Shown here in pieces: positions 33,774 to 41,917 of a stretch of DNA of 41,941 nt. The notes beneath the pieces are model-generated. The model was given only the letters and a program-made list of their open reading frames with translations, searched no databases and was not told where the DNA came from. The position numbers and the translations under genes are program-made. Position 1 is the stretch's first letter, and each line of letters opens with the position of its first letter. Source of the DNA: Bacteroidota bacterium (GTDB lineage Bacteria; Bacteroidota; Bacteroidia; Chitinophagales; Chitinophagaceae); NCBI GenBank assembly GCA_005789565.1, contig SXXL01000081.1:1-41941 (forward strand). The letters run 5' to 3'.

Positions 33774-35609
33774 ATGCGTAACTGGATGTTGGTTTTTATC
33801 CTCCTGTCGATCTCAGCAGCCGCGCTGGCACAACCCGATCGCTGGCAACAACGGGTGAAGTACAAAATGGACGTCGATATGGATGTTGCCACCAACCGGT
33901 TTACGGGGAAGCAGCAGTTGGACTATTGGAACAACTCCCCCGACACGCTGTATAAATTGTTCTATCATCTTTATTTCAATGCCTTTCAGCCCGGCAGTAT
34001 GATGGATGTGCGGAGTCGCCGTCAGGGCACCATCGCTACGGGACGGGGATCGGATTGGGACATGCGCGTGCGCGACCGGATCGTCAACCTGAAACCCGAC
34101 GAGATCGGCTACCAACGAGTACTTTCCCTGAAAATGAACGGCCGTCCGCAGTCTTACCGAGAACTGGAAACCATTCTGGAGGTGACGCTCGATAAGCCCA
34201 TTCTTCCACGAAGCAAAGTGAAATTGGAAATGACATTCGAGGCTCAGGTGCCGTTGCAGATCCGGCGCAGCGGTCGCGATAACCCTACCTCCAAAGTCCG
34301 CTATTCGATGAGCCAGTGGTATCCCAAGCTCTGTGAGTACGATTACGAGGGCTGGCATCCCACGCCATACGTGGGGCGCGAGTTTTACGGAGTCTGGGGT
34401 GATTTCGAAGTGAACATCTCCATCGACCGAAATTATATTTTGGGTGGAACGGGGTATCTCCAAAATCCGCTGGAGATCGGATACGGCTATGAGCCGGAGA
34501 AGGCCGTGGTTAAACGTCCCGCCACCCCCAAACTCACCTGGAAGTTCAAGGCGCCCAATGTTCATGATTTTATGTGGGCCGCCGATCCGGAGTACATCCA
34601 CAAGACCCGAAAGGTGAACGACAGCGTCACCCTGCACCTCTTGTACAAAGTCAGCAATACGCCGGCTGCCTCCTGGGAGAAGATACTGGACGATGCCGCG
34701 CGCGCGTTTCCAATGATCGAGAAGACCTTCGGCGTGTATCCCTATCGTCAATACTCCTTCATACACGGCGGCGACGGCGGGATGGAGTATCCGATGGCGA
34801 CGTTGCTGGTCGGACCAGGCGCCTGGCTCCACGAATGGATGCACAATTGGTATCACGGATTAATGGGCACCAACGAATCCCTGTATGCGTGGATGGATGA
34901 GGGTTTTACCTCTTATGCCGAGGACCGGATCAGTGCTTTCCTCGAACCGAATGCCGGGTTTGCCCAAGAGGGCAACTACCGGGGCTATTTCAGTCTGGTC
35001 AAAAGTGGCCGCGAAGAACCCCTCACCACCCATGCCGATCATTTCAATACCAACTCGGCCTATTCGGCTGCCGCCTACACGAAAGGCTCGGTGTTCCTGG
35101 AGCAATTGGGCTATGTTATGGGTGCGGCCGCCCGCGATCAATTGTTGTTGGATTACTACCAGCATTGGCGCTTCAAACATCCCAATGCTTCGGATTTTAT
35201 CCGCCTCGCTGAAAAACGAAGTGGGATGAAATTGGATTGGTACAAGGAGTATTGGGTGAACTCTACCAAGACCATCGATTACGCCATTGATTCGCTGTAT
35301 GAACTCGACGGGAAGACCCAGATCCGGTTGCGTCGGGTGGGACTCACCCCCATGCCCATCGATCTGCAGATTCGGTTTGCCGACAGCACGGCCGAGACGC
35401 ATTATATTCCGCTCGACCTCATGTACGGTGAAAAACCGGCGGAGGATTCTCTGCCCCGTTTTCCGCACACACCCTGGAAATGGACGCACGAAGTGTATAC
35501 GGTGGAATGCAACCGAAAATTGGCCGACATCCGTCTGCTCGAGATCGATCCCTCTCAGCGGCTGGCCGACATCAACCGAAACAACAACAAACTTTCCTTG
35601 AGTTGGTGA
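33774..35609 (+). CDS. M1-family metallopeptidase, exported
   Basis: This 611-residue zinc peptidase has a signal peptide (about 1-19, AAALAQ). The HExxH-x18-E site is His353, Glu354, His357 and Glu376 (HEWMHNWYH … DEGFTSY). The exopeptidase motif GxMEN is changed to GGMEYP, so substrate N-terminus recognition may differ from classic aminopeptidase N. No type IX sorting domain is present. It follows rsmI by 17 bases and its stop directly abuts the stop of the converging response regulator gene. Confidence 0.9.
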   Translation: MRNWMLVFILLSISAAALAQPDRWQQRVKYKMDVDMDVATNRFTGKQQLDYWNNSPDTLYKLFYHLYFNAFQPGSMMDVRSRRQGTIATGRGSDWDMRVRDRIVNLKPDEIGYQRVLSLKMNGRPQSYRELETILEVTLDKPILPRSKVKLEMTFEAQVPLQIRRSGRDNPTSKVRYSMSQWYPKLCEYDYEGWHPTPYVGREFYGVWGDFEVNISIDRNYILGGTGYLQNPLEIGYGYEPEKAVVKRPATPKLTWKFKAPNVHDFMWAADPEYIHKTRKVNDSVTLHLLYKVSNTPAASWEKILDDAARAFPMIEKTFGVYPYRQYSFIHGGDGGMEYPMATLLVGPGAWLHEWMHNWYHGLMGTNESLYAWMDEGFTSYAEDRISAFLEPNAGFAQEGNYRGYFSLVKSGREEPLTTHADHFNTNSAYSAAAYTKGSVFLEQLGYVMGAAARDQLLLDYYQHWRFKHPNASDFIRLAEKRSGMKLDWYKEYWVNSTKTIDYAIDSLYELDGKTQIRLRRVGLTPMPIDLQIRFADSTAETHYIPLDLMYGEKPAEDSLPRFPHTPWKWTHEVYTVECNRKLADIRLLEIDPSQRLADINRNNNKLSLSW

Positions 35610-36257
35610 TCAACGACCGAAAAATCGATTGACAGCTTCCACCCGATTCGATACGTGTAGCTTCAGGTAGATGTTGTACACATGCTTGCGCACGGTTTCC
35701 GGCGAGAGATTGACATTCGCCGCGATCTCTTTGTAGATAAGTCCCTTCGCCAATTGCTCCAAGATCTCCCGTTCCCGGTCTGTCAGGGTTTTTAGGTTGG
35801 AAGACTTGTGTGGGATTTTTCCTTCCGTGTTCTGTTGAAACGCAGCGATCACCTTGCGCGCGATCTTTCCACTCATGGGCGCGCCCCCTTCCGACAATTC
35901 CCGAATCGCTGCTATCATTTCCGGCGGATCGGTCTGCTTGATCAGATATCCCGAGGCACCCACCCGCAGGGCCTCAAAAATGGTATCCTCATCCTCGAGG
36001 ACGGAGAAGATCATGAATTGCGTATCGGGCAACTGCGGTTTCATTTCCCGGATCAGATCGATCCCGCTCTCCTTTGCATTCAGGTGCACATCCATCAACA
36101 CCACCTCGGGCCGAAGGGTTAAAATATACTCCCGGGCCTCCGCAGGAGTGGCGGCCGCGGCGAGACAGATACACTCCGCAGAAAGATTGATGATGTCTTT
36201 CACCATCGACCGCATGTCTGATAAGTCCTCCACCAAAACGACGCCGATCTTTTTCAT
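35610..36257 (-). CDS. NarL/FixJ-type response regulator
   Basis: This 215-residue regulator starts MKKIGVVLVED. The receiver domain has the acidic pocket Glu10/Asp11, phosphoacceptor Asp56 (VLMDVHL) and a conserved Lys in LIKQTDPPE. A LuxR-type helix-turn-helix follows at about 148-205 (LTDREREILEQLAKGLIYKE, ANVNLSPETVRKHVYNIYLK). No sensor kinase gene is adjacent, so the signal is unknown. The ATG at 36257 is preferred over 36293, which adds twelve unmatched residues. Confidence 0.92.
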   Translation of the reverse strand: MKKIGVVLVEDLSDMRSMVKDIINLSAECICLAAAATPAEAREYILTLRPEVVLMDVHLNAKESGIDLIREMKPQLPDTQFMIFSVLEDEDTIFEALRVGASGYLIKQTDPPEMIAAIRELSEGGAPMSGKIARKVIAAFQQNTEGKIPHKSSNLKTLTDREREILEQLAKGLIYKEIAANVNLSPETVRKHVYNIYLKLHVSNRVEAVNRFFGR

Positions 36258-36309
36258 GCTGTAAAATTCCGCTTCTTGTCGCTTATTCAACATACTACTT
36301 TGCGGTAGA

Positions 36310-36942
36310 TTATTTTGGTAAATAGAGTAGGTATTTTTCTTCGAAGGAGGGTTCCGGAAAAAGGTCTTTCACGCGCAGGATCCGGGGGCGGCAACCGCTT
36401 TGTTGTATCTCTTCATTCAAGTCTCCACCTTTGAGGCAAATCAATCCGGGTGGGTGATTGCCGGGGATGGCTTGGTGGGGTGATTTGAGCAGGGGTTTGG
36501 ACCAGGACCAGAGTTCGGGCAGGGCGGCCACGGCGCGGGAGATGGCGAAATCGAATTTTCGATCGCGGATGGCTTCGGCGCGGGTGTGTTGGGTGGTGAG
36601 GTTTTGGAGTCCGATTGCGTCGGCGATCTGGGTGACCACTGTGAGTTTCTTGGCGATGCTGTCGACCAAGTGAAAGGTCACTTGCGGGTAATAGATCGCG
36701 AGGGGCAGTCCCGGAAATCCGCCCCCGCATCCGATATCGATCACCTTGGTGCCCGGCCTCCATTCGAAGGCCGCGGCGATGCTGAGTGAATGGAGCACGT
36801 GGCGTTCGTAGAGTGAGTCGATGTCTTTGCGGGAGATGACGTTTATCTTTTGGTTCCAATCGCGGTAGAGTGGTTCCAAGGCCGCAAACTGTTCGGTTTG
36901 TTGGGGCGTGAAATCCGAAAAATATTTCAGCAGAATATCCAT
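36310..36942 (-). CDS. rsmG: 16S rRNA (guanine(527)-N7)-methyltransferase
   Basis: RsmG methylates G527 of 16S rRNA. It has 210 residues with the S-adenosylmethionine motif VIDIGCGGGFPG (67-78), the NVISRKD segment and the SRAVAALPEL motif. The gene begins 4 bases after the glycosyltransferase stop and is probably co-transcribed with it. An upstream start at 36990 would overlap that gene and is rejected. Confidence 0.94.
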   Translation of the reverse strand: MDILLKYFSDFTPQQTEQFAALEPLYRDWNQKINVISRKDIDSLYERHVLHSLSIAAAFEWRPGTKVIDIGCGGGFPGLPLAIYYPQVTFHLVDSIAKKLTVVTQIADAIGLQNLTTQHTRAEAIRDRKFDFAISRAVAALPELWSWSKPLLKSPHQAIPGNHPPGLICLKGGDLNEEIQQSGCRPRILRVKDLFPEPSFEEKYLLYLPK

Positions 36943-36946
36943 GTTG

Positions 36947-38068
36947 CTAATTCCAACTGCGTGTTGGTCGGCGCCAGAGGGCCGGGGCAAAGATCAGGTA
37001 ATAGAAGAACATCCAGAGGTCCAGCAACAGGAACCAGGGCCAGAGGTCGCCTTCTCCTAATTTTCGCATCGAGCGGTAATACACCATGGCCTGCCAAATG
37101 AAGCGCAGTCCGAATACGACCAACGCCCAGCGCCAATCGAAGCAGCCAAGTGCGAGTGCGAAGAGCGGATAATACAGGAATTGGGTAATGAAGTAGAGTC
37201 CCAGCAAGAACTTGTGTTGAGGCTTATAGTATTTGGCCGTGGTGTAGTGGCGTGATTTTTGTCGAAGCCAGCCGGTCCACGTAGTCTTGGGAATGGAGCG
37301 GGTGATCGCATCCGGATCGAGTACGACGCGGGTATTTTGTTTGGTGGCCACGCGGTTGATGAACAGGTCGTCGTCGCCGCTGGGGATGTGATTGATGGAC
37401 GAGAATCCGCGGTTGCGCAGAAACAGGTCCTTTTTATACGAGAGATTTCTGCCCACGCCCATGTAAGGAATACCGGCCAGCGCATAGGAGAGATATTGAA
37501 GGGCTGTGTGAAAGGTTTCGAAACGGATGAGTTTGTTCAGCAGTCCTTTTTTTCGGTGATAGGCTCCGTATCCCAGTACCACTTCGGTGTTTTCGTCGTA
37601 GGCGTCTTGCATCTTGAACATCCATTCCTCGCTGGAGGGTACGCAGTCGGCATCGGTGAGCAGGAGGATCTCGTGTTTCGCTTCCCGGATCCCGACGGAG
37701 AGCGGATATTTTTTACCGGAGATGAGTTTGGCTTCCTGGGTGAGTTCGACCACATGCAGGGAGCGAAACGTTTTTTTAAGTTCTTGTAGGATGTATTTGG
37801 AATCGTCGACGGAATTGTCGTTCACCACCACCACTTCGTGCGTGGTGGGGTATTTCTGTACCAATACGCCGGGGAGGTTTCGGGCGAGATTCTCGTCCTC
37901 GTCCCGCGCACAGATCACCACCGATACCGGATGCTGGCGTGTTCCTTTTCGGGGTTGGATCCGATGGAAGGCGACGCGGGCGAAAAACCAGGTGTAGTAA
38001 AAAAGCTGGATTCCACTGATGCTGACAAATACGTAGAAGATGACCTCTCCCCAGTTCCCTATTGGCAT
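36947..38068 (-). CDS. Membrane glycosyltransferase, family GT2
   Basis: This 373-residue protein starts MPIGNWGEVIFYVFVS. An N-terminal membrane helix (about 8-32) is followed by a cytosolic GT-A domain with VSVVICARDEDENL, VVNDNSVDDS and the DxD motif TDADC (139-141). A processive-type tail motif (RQKSRHYTTAKYY) precedes three or four C-terminal membrane helices. It resembles synthases of surface polysaccharide or glycolipid; donor and acceptor are unknown. The open frame runs on to 38899 but that part is antisense to tgt. A perfect -7 box ends 5 bases before this ATG, which argues against the alternative start at 38107. Confidence 0.85.
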   Translation of the reverse strand: MPIGNWGEVIFYVFVSISGIQLFYYTWFFARVAFHRIQPRKGTRQHPVSVVICARDEDENLARNLPGVLVQKYPTTHEVVVVNDNSVDDSKYILQELKKTFRSLHVVELTQEAKLISGKKYPLSVGIREAKHEILLLTDADCVPSSEEWMFKMQDAYDENTEVVLGYGAYHRKKGLLNKLIRFETFHTALQYLSYALAGIPYMGVGRNLSYKKDLFLRNRGFSSINHIPSGDDDLFINRVATKQNTRVVLDPDAITRSIPKTTWTGWLRQKSRHYTTAKYYKPQHKFLLGLYFITQFLYYPLFALALGCFDWRWALVVFGLRFIWQAMVYYRSMRKLGEGDLWPWFLLLDLWMFFYYLIFAPALWRRPTRSWN

Positions 38069-38073
38069 GGGCA

Positions 38074-38081
38074 CAAAAGTA
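38074..38081 (-). promoter_or_regulatory. Promoter -7 box for the glycosyltransferase-rsmG operon
   Basis: On the minus strand a perfect TACTTTTG lies 5 bases before the ATG at 38068. Transcription would start at or next to the start codon. Confidence 0.5.
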
Positions 38082-38167
38082 AATATCGTGCACAGGGGGA
38101 AAAACATTTCTTTGAAAAAGCTTTCCACAATGCCGGTCTTCCCGTTGCATCTACGAACTTTGCCCGC

Positions 38168-39307
38168 ATGCCGCCACTTTCCTTTCAATGTATCCAAACC
38201 GATCCGCATTCGGCTGCCCGGGCCGGGGTGATGGAGACGGATCATGGTCGCATCGAAACCCCCATTTTCATGCCGGTGGGCACGGTGGGGAGTGTGAAGG
38301 CTGTTACCCAACAACAACTGCGGGACGATATCAATGCTTCCATCATACTCGGAAACACGTATCATCTTTATCTGCGACCGGGACTGGAAGTCTTGGAGGC
38401 AGCCGGCGGCTTGCACCGATTCAATGGGTGGGATCGGCCTATTCTGACCGACAGCGGCGGGTATCAGGTCTTCTCGTTGTCGGGCACCCGAAAGATCGAG
38501 GAGGAGGGCGTTACCTTTCAATCGCACATCGATGGAAGTCGACATCTTTTCACGCCGGAACGGGTGATGGACATTCAACGTTCCATTGGCGGGGATATTA
38601 TTATGGCATTTGATGAATGTCCCCCGGGCGGCTGTGACCACACCTACGCCAAACGTTCGATGGAACTGACGCATCGTTGGCTGGACCGGTGTTGGCATCA
38701 TTTTTATCAATCGTCTCCGAAATATGGCTATACGCAGAACCTGTTTCCCATCGTACAGGGGGGCACGTTCAAAGACCTGCGACAGGAATCCTGCGCCTAT
38801 ATTTCCTCCAAGCAAGCAACCGGCAACGCTATTGGGGGATTGAGCGTGGGCGAGCCCGAGCCCGTGATGTATGAGATCTGCGAATGGTGCTGTGCGCACT
38901 TGCCTTCGGACCGGCCCCGTTACCTGATGGGGGTGGGCACGCCCTGGAACCTGTTGGAGTGTATTTCACGGGGGGTAGATATGTTCGATTGTGTGATGCC
39001 CACGCGCAACGGCCGCAATGCCATGCTTTTTACCACGGAGGGCGTGGTGAACATCGACAATCAAAAATGGGAGAAGGATTTTTCACCCATCGATCCGGGC
39101 TTACCGAGTCCGATCAGTCAGTACTACACGAAGGCTTACCTGCGTCATTTATTCAAGGCCAAAGAGTATTTGGGGTATACCTTGGCCAGCGTACACAACC
39201 TGGCTTTTTATCTGTGGTTGGTGCGTACCGCACGGGCGCACATATTGGCGGGTGATTTCGCCTCCTGGAAAGCCGAAATGGTGGTTCGTCTGCGTCAAAA
39301 ATGTTGA
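38168..39307 (+). CDS. tgt: Queuine/preQ1 tRNA-ribosyltransferase, zinc cysteines missing
   Basis: Tgt exchanges guanine 34 for a queuosine precursor in tRNAs with GUN anticodons. It has 379 residues, close to family length. The active-site aspartates are Asp95 (TDSGGYQVFSL) and Asp274 (GVDMFDCVMPTRNGRN). The usual zinc site Cys-x-Cys-x2-Cys … His is altered: positions expected for the three cysteines are Leu312, Ser314 and Ser317, while His343 is kept at the same 26-residue spacing as in E. coli (Cys307 to His333). The flanking sequence (FSPIDP … YTKAYLRHL) is fully conserved, so this is not an error of frame. A box with one mismatch (GAACTTTG) lies 5 bases before the ATG. Confidence 0.93.
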   Translation: MPPLSFQCIQTDPHSAARAGVMETDHGRIETPIFMPVGTVGSVKAVTQQQLRDDINASIILGNTYHLYLRPGLEVLEAAGGLHRFNGWDRPILTDSGGYQVFSLSGTRKIEEEGVTFQSHIDGSRHLFTPERVMDIQRSIGGDIIMAFDECPPGGCDHTYAKRSMELTHRWLDRCWHHFYQSSPKYGYTQNLFPIVQGGTFKDLRQESCAYISSKQATGNAIGGLSVGEPEPVMYEICEWCCAHLPSDRPRYLMGVGTPWNLLECISRGVDMFDCVMPTRNGRNAMLFTTEGVVNIDNQKWEKDFSPIDPGLPSPISQYYTKAYLRHLFKAKEYLGYTLASVHNLAFYLWLVRTARAHILAGDFASWKAEMVVRLRQKC

Positions 39308-39341
39308 GTCGATTTTAACGGTCGGCCCCCGGTTTTTGGAG

Positions 39342-39349
39342 TAGATTTG
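39342..39349 (+). promoter_or_regulatory. Promoter -7 box for the lptF-like gene
   Basis: TAGATTTG followed by C is a perfect TAnnTTTGC box, ending 5 bases before the GTG start codon. This implies a leaderless or nearly leaderless transcript. Confidence 0.5.
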
Positions 39350-39354
39350 CCTTC

Positions 39355-40452
39355 GTGCAACGGATCGACTGGTATATCCTCAAAAAGTTTTTGGTCACTT
39401 TCTTTTTCTGCCTGGTGCTGTTCACGCTCGTGGCGGTGGCGGTGGATAGCAGTGAACATGCCGACGATTTCGTGCGGGCCAAATTCAACACACGGCAGAT
39501 CATCGAGAAATACTATTTCGGGTTTGTTCCCTATATCTGGAGCCTGCTCTTTCCGCTCTTTGTATTCATCGCGGTGATCTTTTTTACCAGCCGGATGGCG
39601 GCCCGTTCGGAGATCATAGCCATTTTGGCCAGCGGTACGCCCTATACCCGATTCCTTCGTCCCTATTGGATCGGCGGCCTCTTGTTGGCCCTCTTGTTGT
39701 GGGTGGGTAGTCGGTATTGGATCCCGAAAGCGAATATCATCCGGGCCGAGTTTCAGAGCAAATACATCGATCAGAACGATCCGACCCGGAATGTTTTCCT
39801 GAGCACTTGTGCCAATTGTTTTTACCGACGGATCGATACCAACACCTTTGTGGGCATTCGGGATTATGATACGGTGAGCCGGACGGCCCGGGGATTTTTC
39901 CTGGAGCGGATTCGGGGCAACCGGGTCTTTTACAATTTGCGCGGGGAGACGATGACCTGGGACACAGCCCTGCTGAAATGGAAACTCTACCGGGTGGTGG
40001 AGCGGGATCTGGATTCGGTGGGGGAGCGGATCCGCTACCTCGATACGATGGTGCTGTCCATGACCCTTCGCCCCGAGGAACTGCGGCGCGATGAATACCT
40101 GAAAGACAAGCTGACTACCCCCGAGCTGAAGGCCCTGATCCGCCGCGAGCGCTTGCGGGGCACGGAAGGACTGAGTAACATGCAAGTGGAGTGGTATCGG
40201 CGAACGGCTACGCCGGTGAGTGTGGTCCTGCTGACCCTGATCGGTGTCGTGGTGGCCAGCCGAAAGACCCGCGGTGGCAGCGGGGTACACCTGGCCATCG
40301 GAATCGTGATCGCGTCACTGTATATTTTGTCGGACCGGTTCTCCACGGTCTTTGCCGTGAAGGGTAATTTTCCTCCTGTTTTGGCGGCCTGGTTGCCGAA
40401 CCTGGTCTTCGCCGGGGTAGCCTTCTGGATCTATCGGCGTACGCCTAAATAA
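39355..40452 (+). CDS. LptF/LptG-family permease (YjgP/YjgQ)
   Basis: This is an inner-membrane subunit of the LptB2FG lipopolysaccharide exporter or a relative. It has 365 residues with a GTG start (MQRIDWYILKKFLVTFF). Membrane helices lie near 12-30, 55-80 and 103-121, a periplasmic β-jellyroll domain spans about 125-270, and three helices follow at the C-terminus. No ATG occurs nearby in frame, so GTG is well supported. No lptB or second permease is adjacent. Confidence 0.9.
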   Translation: MQRIDWYILKKFLVTFFFCLVLFTLVAVAVDSSEHADDFVRAKFNTRQIIEKYYFGFVPYIWSLLFPLFVFIAVIFFTSRMAARSEIIAILASGTPYTRFLRPYWIGGLLLALLLWVGSRYWIPKANIIRAEFQSKYIDQNDPTRNVFLSTCANCFYRRIDTNTFVGIRDYDTVSRTARGFFLERIRGNRVFYNLRGETMTWDTALLKWKLYRVVERDLDSVGERIRYLDTMVLSMTLRPEELRRDEYLKDKLTTPELKALIRRERLRGTEGLSNMQVEWYRRTATPVSVVLLTLIGVVVASRKTRGGSGVHLAIGIVIASLYILSDRFSTVFAVKGNFPPVLAAWLPNLVFAGVAFWIYRRTPK

Positions 40453-40499
40453 TTCCGGTTCTCGGTATCAAGATATTTTTTTCCCGCTGCGGGCTTCAG

Positions 40500-40507
40500 T
40501 AATTTCG
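40500..40507 (+). promoter_or_regulatory. Candidate -7 box for gltA
   Basis: TAATTTCG followed by CG differs by one base from TAnnTTTG and lies 43 bases before the ATG. A T-run (40476-40482) sits at about the -33 position. Confidence 0.35.
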
Positions 40508-40550
40508 CGTACCCGTTTTCGGGCGCTCGTTAAGACTAAAATTTCGTCCC

Positions 40551-41876
40551 ATGGGAATCATAAAAGACCGCTTCAAGGCCAAGGCCGATGCCCTCGCCCT
40601 GGAGATCAAAGATTTACTCAAAGTGCATGGCGATAAAGTGATCGGAGAGGTTACGCTTTCGCAGATCTACCAAGGTATGCGTGGCATCACCGGGTTGGTC
40701 ACGGAAACCTCGTTGCTCGATGCACAGGAAGGTATTCGCTTCCGCGGGTATTCGATCCCCGAACTACAGCAGAAACTTCCGAAGGCGCCGGGCGGACAAG
40801 AACCGCTCCCGGAAGGATTGTTCTACCTGATGCTCGTGGGGGACTTGCCAACCGAGGACGAGGCCAACCACGTTACTTCCGTCCTGCAACGCCGAAGCCA
40901 CGTGCCCACCCATGTATTCGAGGCCATCGATGCCTTGCCGATCAACACCCATCCCATGACCATGTTCGTGGTGGGGGTCATGGCCCTGCAGACTGAAAGT
41001 TATTTTCAGCAGAAATACGCCGAGGGGATCAACAAGAAGGATTATTGGCTGCCCATTTTTGATGACAGCATCATTCTCCTCTCGCGTTTGCCCCGTATCG
41101 CCGCGTACATCTATCGCCGCAAGTATAAGAACAGCGAGCACATCCAACCCAATGGTATGCTCGACTGGGCCGGAAACTTCGCCCACATGTTGGGGTACAG
41201 CGATGAGAGCTTTAAGGAATTGATGCGGTTGTACATGACCATTCACGCCGACCACGAAGGCGGAAATGTTTCAGCTCATACTACGCACCTGGTTGGCTCC
41301 GCCCTCAGCGATCCGTACCTCAGCTATGCGGCCGGTATGAATGGGTTGGCGGGACCACTGCACGGACTGGCCAATCAGGAAGTGATCAAATGGATCTTCG
41401 AGATGCAGGAATCTCTCAAGACCGACCTGCCTTCCAAAGAGCAGATTGCCGAGTATGTTAAGAAGACGCTGAGCGAGGGTAAAGTGGTTCCGGGATATGG
41501 TCACGCTGTGTTACGTAAGACCGATCCGAGATTCACCGCTCAAATGGAATTCGGGAAAAAGCACATGCCCGATGATAAACTGGTCAATACGGTTTGGAAC
41601 ATTTACGAAACCGTTCCGCCCATCTTGCAATCTCTTGGCAAGATCAAGAATCCCTGGCCAAACGTCGACGCCCACAGCGGAGCCCTGCTGGTTCATTATG
41701 GCATGGTGGAATATGAATTCTATACCGTGCTGTTCGCCGTGAGCCGTGCCCTGGGGGTGCTCAGTAGTCTTTGCTGGGACCGCGCCCTCGGCTTCCCACT
41801 GGAACGCCCCAAATCCGTCACCACCGACCTGGTCAAACAATGGCTGGACGGAAAGGAAAGCATCTGGGGCGAATAG
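40551..41876 (+). CDS. gltA: Citrate synthase, mitochondrial-type
   Basis: The enzyme condenses acetyl-CoA and oxaloacetate to citrate. It has 441 residues. The active-site segments HADHEGGNVSAHT, GPLHGLANQE and GYGHAVLRKTDPR are those of the eukaryotic/mitochondrial type and not the allosteric enterobacterial type; this form is typical of Bacteroidota. The extended N-terminus (RGITGLVTETSLLDAQEGIRFRG) also fits. The gene is monocistronic. Confidence 0.96.
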   Translation: MGIIKDRFKAKADALALEIKDLLKVHGDKVIGEVTLSQIYQGMRGITGLVTETSLLDAQEGIRFRGYSIPELQQKLPKAPGGQEPLPEGLFYLMLVGDLPTEDEANHVTSVLQRRSHVPTHVFEAIDALPINTHPMTMFVVGVMALQTESYFQQKYAEGINKKDYWLPIFDDSIILLSRLPRIAAYIYRRKYKNSEHIQPNGMLDWAGNFAHMLGYSDESFKELMRLYMTIHADHEGGNVSAHTTHLVGSALSDPYLSYAAGMNGLAGPLHGLANQEVIKWIFEMQESLKTDLPSKEQIAEYVKKTLSEGKVVPGYGHAVLRKTDPRFTAQMEFGKKHMPDDKLVNTVWNIYETVPPILQSLGKIKNPWPNVDAHSGALLVHYGMVEYEFYTVLFAVSRALGVLSSLCWDRALGFPLERPKSVTTDLVKQWLDGKESIWGE

Positions 41877-41877
41877 C

Positions 41878-41908
41878 TTGGTAGGTAGATCACCACTTGG
41901 TATATTTG
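41878..41908 (+). promoter_or_regulatory. Promoter at the right edge (-33 and -7 elements)
   Basis: TTG (41878-41880), a 20-base spacer and a perfect TATATTTG (41901-41908) followed by C. This is among the best promoters in the window. It starts just after the gltA stop and points to a gene starting within the next few bases. Confidence 0.7.
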
Positions 41909-41917
41909 CAACCCCTT

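Noticed and set aside
33813-34856. 347-codon minus-strand frame inside the M1 peptidase gene
   Set aside because: It lies fully antisense to the signal peptide and zinc domain of a convincing gene.
38069-38899. N-terminal extension of the glycosyltransferase frame
   Set aside because: This part is antisense to tgt, has no family similarity, and a perfect promoter box lies just upstream of the chosen start.
39295-40290. 331-codon minus-strand frame opposite the lptF-like gene
   Set aside because: It has no start context or domain, and the plus strand encodes a clear permease.
40483-40493. CCCGctgCGGG hairpin after the lptF-like gene
   Set aside because: The stem is short and no T-run follows on the plus strand, so I do not call it a terminator.
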